This document shows, one piece after another, positions 6,108 through 9,864 of a stretch of 9,864 nucleotides of DNA. Made by a program: the position numbers and the translations under genes. The stretch covers positions 1 to 9,864 of the forward strand of contig NZ_CAJLKP010000125.1 of the NCBI RefSeq assembly GCF_905207245.1, given 5' to 3'. This DNA is from an uncultured Bacteroides sp. (GTDB lineage Bacteria; Bacteroidota; Bacteroidia; Bacteroidales; Bacteroidaceae). The notes under the pieces are model-generated. The model did no database searches. It worked only from the letters and a program-made list of their open reading frames with translations, and was not told the origin of the DNA. The stretch's first letter is position 1. Every line of letters starts with the position of its first letter.

Positions 6108-6112
6108 GGAGG
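6108..6112 (+). promoter_or_regulatory. ribosome-binding site deciding the hsdR start
   Basis: GGAGG lies eight bases before ATG at 6121. The in-frame ATG at 6106 overlaps this site and has none of its own, so the protein more likely begins MSYFNIVAE. Confidence 0.8.
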
Positions 6113-6120
6113 CCTTGACC

Positions 6121-9100
6121 ATGTCGTATTTTAACATTGTTGCTGAAACAAACGAGAATACAGTTGTTACGGAGTATACACCTGTAACCAAACGTTCCGA
6201 TGCCTATCAGAGCGAGGCGGCTTTGGAGGCGGAGTTTATCCGTCTGCTTACAGAACAGGGATATGAATATCTTCCTATCCACAGCGAGGAGGACTTGGTA
6301 CTCAATCTGCGCCGGCAGCTGGAAAAGCTCAACAACTATGTTTTCTCGGACAGTGAGTGGAAACAGTTCTTTTCGGACTGTGTTGCCAACAAAAATGAAG
6401 GCATCGCAGAGAAGACCCGCAAGATCCAGGAGGATTACGTGCAGGTCCTTCATCGTGACAATGGTACGACAAAGAACATCTCCCTCATCGATAAGAAGAA
6501 CGTCCATAACAACAGCGTGCAGGTGATCAATCAGTACGTCATAGGACAGGATGCCGGAGTGAAGCATGATAACCGCTATGACGTGACGGTGTTTGTCAAC
6601 GGTCTTCCCCTCGTGCATATTGAGCTGAAGCGCCGGGGCGTTGCGATCCGTGAGGCGTTCAATCAGATCAACCGGTATCAAAGGGACAGTTTCTGGGCAG
6701 GGAGCGGACTGTATGAGTATGTGCAGATCTTTGTGATCTCCAACGGCACGAATACCAAGTATTACTCCAACTCCACCCGCTATAACGCCATCAAGGACGC
6801 ATCTTCCAGAAAAGTCAAAAAGGAAAAGACCAGCAACAGCTTTGAGTTTACCTCTTTCTGGGCGGACGCCAACAACCGGGTGATCCCCGACCTGATCGAC
6901 TTTACCAAAACGTTCTTTGCCAAGCATACGATCCTGAATATCCTGACGAAGTATTGTGTCTTCACTTCGGAAAGCATGCTCATGGTCATGCGTCCTTATC
7001 AGATCACGGCCACTGAGCGGATCCTGAACCGCATTGAGATCGCCAATAACTATAAGAAATACGGTTCCATCGCCGGAGGCGGGTATATCTGGCATACTAC
7101 GGGCTCTGGAAAAACACTGACCAGCTTTAAAACAGCCCGGCTTGCTTCCAATCTGCCGTACATCGACAAGGTGCTTTTTGTCGTTGACCGAAAGGATCTG
7201 GATTACCAGACCATGAAAGAATATGACCGTTTTGAAAAGGGAGCAGCCAACAGCAACACGTCAACGGCGGTGCTGAAGCGTCAGCTTGAGGACGACAACT
7301 GTCGGATCATCATTACCACCATCCAAAAGCTCTCCACCTTCGTGAACAAGAACAAAGGGCACGAGGTTTATCAAAAGCATATCGTGATTATCTTCGACGA
7401 GTGCCACCGCAGTCAGTTTGGTGATATGCACACCGCAATCGTCAAAAACTTTAAGAAGTACCATATCTTTGGCTTCACAGGCACGCCGATTTTTGCGGCC
7501 AATACAGGCGCAGTGCGAAATCCGAAAATGTTTACGACGGAACAAACCTTCGGAGATCAACTGCATACTTATACTATCGTCGATGCCATCAACGACAAAA
7601 ACGTGCTACCCTTCCGAGTGGACTACATTAAAACCATGGATGTGGAGCCGGATATCGACGATAAAGATGTATGGGATATCGACCGTGAAAAGGCATTCAT
7701 GGCGCCAGAACGCATCGAGTTGGTGACAAAGTATATCCTTGAACACTTCGATCAGAAAACTTATCGGGGAGATAAATCTTATGCCTTTAATGTGCTGACC
7801 AATATCTCCGAAGTTGCCTCTGCTAAAAACGGAGCGGTGGAAGAAATCAAGCAGAAGCAGCGTGTCAGCGGTTTCAACTCCATTTTTGCGGTCGCTTCTG
7901 TGCCGATGGCAAAACTGTATTATGCGGAGTTCAAGCGTCAGATGGAAGCCGATCCGACCAAAAAACTGCGAATCGCTACCATTTACAGCTACGGAGCAAA
8001 CGAGGAAGAGACAGACGGGATTCTTGATGAGGAGAACCCCGAGGACACCTCTGCTCTGGATCAGAGTTCTCGTGATTTCCTTGAGGCGGCAATTCGGGAC
8101 TACAATGAAATGTTCCACACCAACTACAGTACAGATGGCGACAAGTTCCAGAATTATTACAAGGACGTCTCCCTTCGTATGAAGAATAAGGAACTAGATA
8201 TGCTAATCGTGATCAATATGTTCCTGACTGGATTCGACGCCACCACGCTGAATACCCTGTGGGTGGATAAGAATCTGAAAATGCATGGCCTGATTCAGGC
8301 GTTTTCCCGCACGAACCGGATTCTGAACTCGATCAAAACCTTTGGCAATATTGTCTGCTTCCGCAATCTTCAACGTCGTGTGGATGACGCAATCTCGCTG
8401 TTCGGCGATAAGAATGCGTCTGGTATCGTGCTTCTCAAGAGCTTTAAGGATTACTACTACGGTTATACCGATGCGAAGGATGTGCTGCATCCCGGTTATG
8501 CGGATATGATTGAGGAGTTAACGACCAAATTCCCGCTCTCTGAGCCTCAGATTATCGGGGGGCAAAATCAGAAGAACTTTATCGCTCTGTTCGGTGCTAT
8601 CCTGCGGATGAGGAATCTCCTTCTGTCCTTCGATGAGTTTGCCGGAAAGGAGATCCTTTCTGAGCGTGACTTGCAGGACTATCTTGGCCGGTATCAGGAC
8701 CTGCGGGATGAATGGAAGCGTAGACGTGAGGACAAGCAGAAAGAAGATATTACCGATGATATCGTCTTCGAAATTGAACTGATAAAGCAGATCGAAATCA
8801 ACATCGACTATATCCTGCTGCTGGTCAAAAAGTATCACGATTCTCACTGCGAGGATAAAGAGGTTCTCATTGATATTCGCAAGGCAATGGATGCTAGCCC
8901 TGAACTTCGCAGCAAAAAGGCGCTTATTGAAACCTTTATTGCCGGGATTAACGATGTGGACGATGTGCTCACCGAATGGCGGAGCTTCGTTGTCGAGCAG
9001 AAAGAAAAAGAACTTGCGTCCATCGTAGCGGAGGAAAACCTCAAGCCGGAGGAAACTCGCAAGTTCGTAGAGAACGCTTTCCGTGACGGTGAAATCAAAA

Positions 9101-9231
9101 CGACGGGCACAGATATCGACAAGCTCATGCCGCCGGTTTCACGCTTCGGAGGCGGCAACCGGGCCGAGAAGAAGCAGACGATCATTGATAAGTTGCTGGC
9201 GTTCTTTGAGAAGTACTTTGGGATTGTGTAA
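6121..9231 (+). CDS. hsdR: Type I restriction endonuclease subunit HsdR
   Basis: HsdR is the motor and nuclease of the Type I complex: it binds the HsdM-HsdS core at an unmethylated site, pulls DNA in with ATP hydrolysis and cuts at a distance. The 1036-aa length is nearly that of EcoR124 HsdR. The N-terminal HsdR_N nuclease shows D154, then E168-L169-K170 (IELKRRG), the D-x13-E-x-K catalytic pattern, followed by a QINRY motif. The SF2 helicase follows: Walker A TTGSGKT (K331), DECH at 426-429, motif III GFTGTP, and motif VI SRTNR with R730 and R733. The acidic, helical C-terminus (about 820-1036) fits the part that docks on HsdM. All catalytic residues I can see are intact and there is no frameshift, so restriction capacity should exist whenever a working HsdS is made. 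It ends 64 bases before the next gene. Confidence 0.97.
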   Translation: MSYFNIVAETNENTVVTEYTPVTKRSDAYQSEAALEAEFIRLLTEQGYEYLPIHSEEDLVLNLRRQLEKLNNYVFSDSEWKQFFSDCVANKNEGIAEKTRKIQEDYVQVLHRDNGTTKNISLIDKKNVHNNSVQVINQYVIGQDAGVKHDNRYDVTVFVNGLPLVHIELKRRGVAIREAFNQINRYQRDSFWAGSGLYEYVQIFVISNGTNTKYYSNSTRYNAIKDASSRKVKKEKTSNSFEFTSFWADANNRVIPDLIDFTKTFFAKHTILNILTKYCVFTSESMLMVMRPYQITATERILNRIEIANNYKKYGSIAGGGYIWHTTGSGKTLTSFKTARLASNLPYIDKVLFVVDRKDLDYQTMKEYDRFEKGAANSNTSTAVLKRQLEDDNCRIIITTIQKLSTFVNKNKGHEVYQKHIVIIFDECHRSQFGDMHTAIVKNFKKYHIFGFTGTPIFAANTGAVRNPKMFTTEQTFGDQLHTYTIVDAINDKNVLPFRVDYIKTMDVEPDIDDKDVWDIDREKAFMAPERIELVTKYILEHFDQKTYRGDKSYAFNVLTNISEVASAKNGAVEEIKQKQRVSGFNSIFAVASVPMAKLYYAEFKRQMEADPTKKLRIATIYSYGANEEETDGILDEENPEDTSALDQSSRDFLEAAIRDYNEMFHTNYSTDGDKFQNYYKDVSLRMKNKELDMLIVINMFLTGFDATTLNTLWVDKNLKMHGLIQAFSRTNRILNSIKTFGNIVCFRNLQRRVDDAISLFGDKNASGIVLLKSFKDYYYGYTDAKDVLHPGYADMIEELTTKFPLSEPQIIGGQNQKNFIALFGAILRMRNLLLSFDEFAGKEILSERDLQDYLGRYQDLRDEWKRRREDKQKEDITDDIVFEIELIKQIEINIDYILLLVKKYHDSHCEDKEVLIDIRKAMDASPELRSKKALIETFIAGINDVDDVLTEWRSFVVEQKEKELASIVAEENLKPEETRKFVENAFRDGEIKTTGTDIDKLMPPVSRFGGGNRAEKKQTIIDKLLAFFEKYFGIV

Positions 9232-9295
9232 AATCAATAATGCATGGAACTTCTCAACCCTTAAAATCACAATAAAGAGGACTCGAGGTGTGCCA

Positions 9296-9864
9296 ATGAA
9301 CAGAACAAAGCTAGAATCTGCCATATCAGCGTTCGTCAAGAACAAAAAGGCCAACGCCGCCTATTACGACGACAACTGGACCGAACGCAATGAGCGTAAA
9401 GCCTATTATCAGTCGTTCACCAAGGACAAGCTGCTGGCAATGACCGAAGAAGATTTCTTTGAGTACATGAGCAGACTTTGGTCGATGGTCATGTGGGGTA
9501 ATAAAAGATTCGTTGTGGACAAGCTAATTGCCGACAACGGCTTTGATGCGCTCAAAAAGCAGCTGGCGGAATTGCTGTATGGAATCGCGCAATTTGAAAA
9601 GCGGTGGAACACTTTTCTGAAATCCGTGAAAGGTATGGGCCCGTCAACGATCAGCGAGCTACTTACCTATACCAATCCGAACGAGTACATCCTTTTCAAT
9701 AAGACGACGATCCTTTGCTATTCATACCTCGATGTGCCGGATATGCCCAAGTATAACTATCAATATACCGGCAAGAAGTTTGCCGAGGTGTGTGCGATTG
9801 CAAAGGAGATCTCCGCTGCACTTAAGGCTGCCGGCGCCGAGGACTATGACCTGCTGGCGGTTGA
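9296..9864 (+). CDS. probable N-terminal domain of an McrB-like restriction ATPase, 5' part only (runs off right edge)
   Basis: An open frame begins at ATG 9296, seven bases after GAGG (9285-9288), and continues for 189 codons to the window edge without a stop. It starts MNRTKLESAISAFVKNKK. The central part includes LLYGIAQFEKRWNTFLKSVK, then GMGPSTISELLTYTNPNEYI and LFNKTTI. A helix followed by a KGxGxxxISELL...P.xYxxxN pattern is what I recall at the front of some McrB-type AAA+ restriction proteins. No ATPase motif is reached within the window, so that identity is inference. No promoter or terminator is evident in the 64 bases after hsdR, which suggests read-through from the R-M operon. 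It could instead be an unrelated DNA-binding protein. Confidence 0.6.
   Translation, partial: MNRTKLESAISAFVKNKKANAAYYDDNWTERNERKAYYQSFTKDKLLAMTEEDFFEYMSRLWSMVMWGNKRFVVDKLIADNGFDALKKQLAELLYGIAQFEKRWNTFLKSVKGMGPSTISELLTYTNPNEYILFNKTTILCYSYLDVPDMPKYNYQYTGKKFAEVCAIAKEISAALKAAGAEDYDLLAV

Noticed and set aside
6088..7095. 335-codon minus-strand frame opposite the hsdR 5' end
   Set aside because: It is antisense to a clearly coding region with the HsdR nuclease motif, and its translation resembles no family I know. Long antisense frames are common opposite such genes.
7606..8118. 170-codon minus-strand frame opposite hsdR
   Set aside because: Shadow of the helicase region; no ribosome-binding site or recognisable domain.
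9232..9295. Transcription terminator after hsdR
   Set aside because: No GC-rich hairpin followed by a T run is visible in these 64 bases.

Overview
The window carries a complete Type I restriction-modification operon on the + strand. It most resembles the EcoR124-like (Type IC) family: HsdM of 519 aa, HsdR of 1036 aa, and a run of ELTA/TAEL tetrapeptide repeats in the specificity subunit. The organism is most likely a low-to-mid GC Gram-positive such as a gut clostridium. This is inferred from strong GGAGG ribosome-binding sites before nearly every gene and from a left-edge fragment resembling the transposon protein TnpV of clostridial Tn4451-type elements. Genus cannot be decided from the sequence.

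Layout. Bases 1-120 (minus strand) hold the start of a TnpV-like gene, cut by the window edge. Bases 121-377 are a divergent intergenic region with a 10-bp inverted repeat in the TnpV-like gene's leader and a good sigma-70-type promoter (TTGATT-16-TATAAT) facing right. Then, all on the + strand: an AAA ATPase with a DUF4143-type PD-(D/E)XK end (378-1730); hsdM (1776-3335); a 264-aa zinc-ribbon plus DUF4145-like gene (3339-4133); hsdS, broken into two parts (4130-5437); an unrecognised 219-aa helical gene (5437-6096); hsdR (6121-9231); and the start of a probable McrB-like restriction ATPase (9296 to the right edge). From hsdM to the 219-aa gene the spacing is almost zero (3 nt, an ATGA overlap, a TAGTG overlap), and short gaps separate the other genes. 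The block reads as one transcription unit and as a defence island.

The most interesting part is hsdS, which contains two different kinds of variable repeat. Four perfect 12-bp units (4664-4711) encode the ELTA repeats that in EcoR124-family enzymes set the spacing between the two DNA half-sites. About 80 bp later, exactly between the first half of the protein and the second target recognition domain, sits an (AG)10 tract (4789-4809). In the present state it throws translation into an early stop, giving a 234-aa half-HsdS. Losing one AG unit or gaining two would restore the frame into the second recognition domain. A second, single-base shift at a short G run (4948-4950) must also be corrected for a full 434-aa HsdS; it may be a sequencing error, a real mutation or a +1 recoding site.

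The genes would work together as follows: HsdM and HsdS methylate adenine at the HsdS-defined site, and HsdR adds ATP-driven translocation and cleavage of unmodified DNA. The two small genes on either side of hsdS may be accessory or backup effectors. They carry N-x(2-3)-H motifs that recall HEPN-fold proteins, in positions reminiscent of prrC inside EcoprrI, but that role is inference only.
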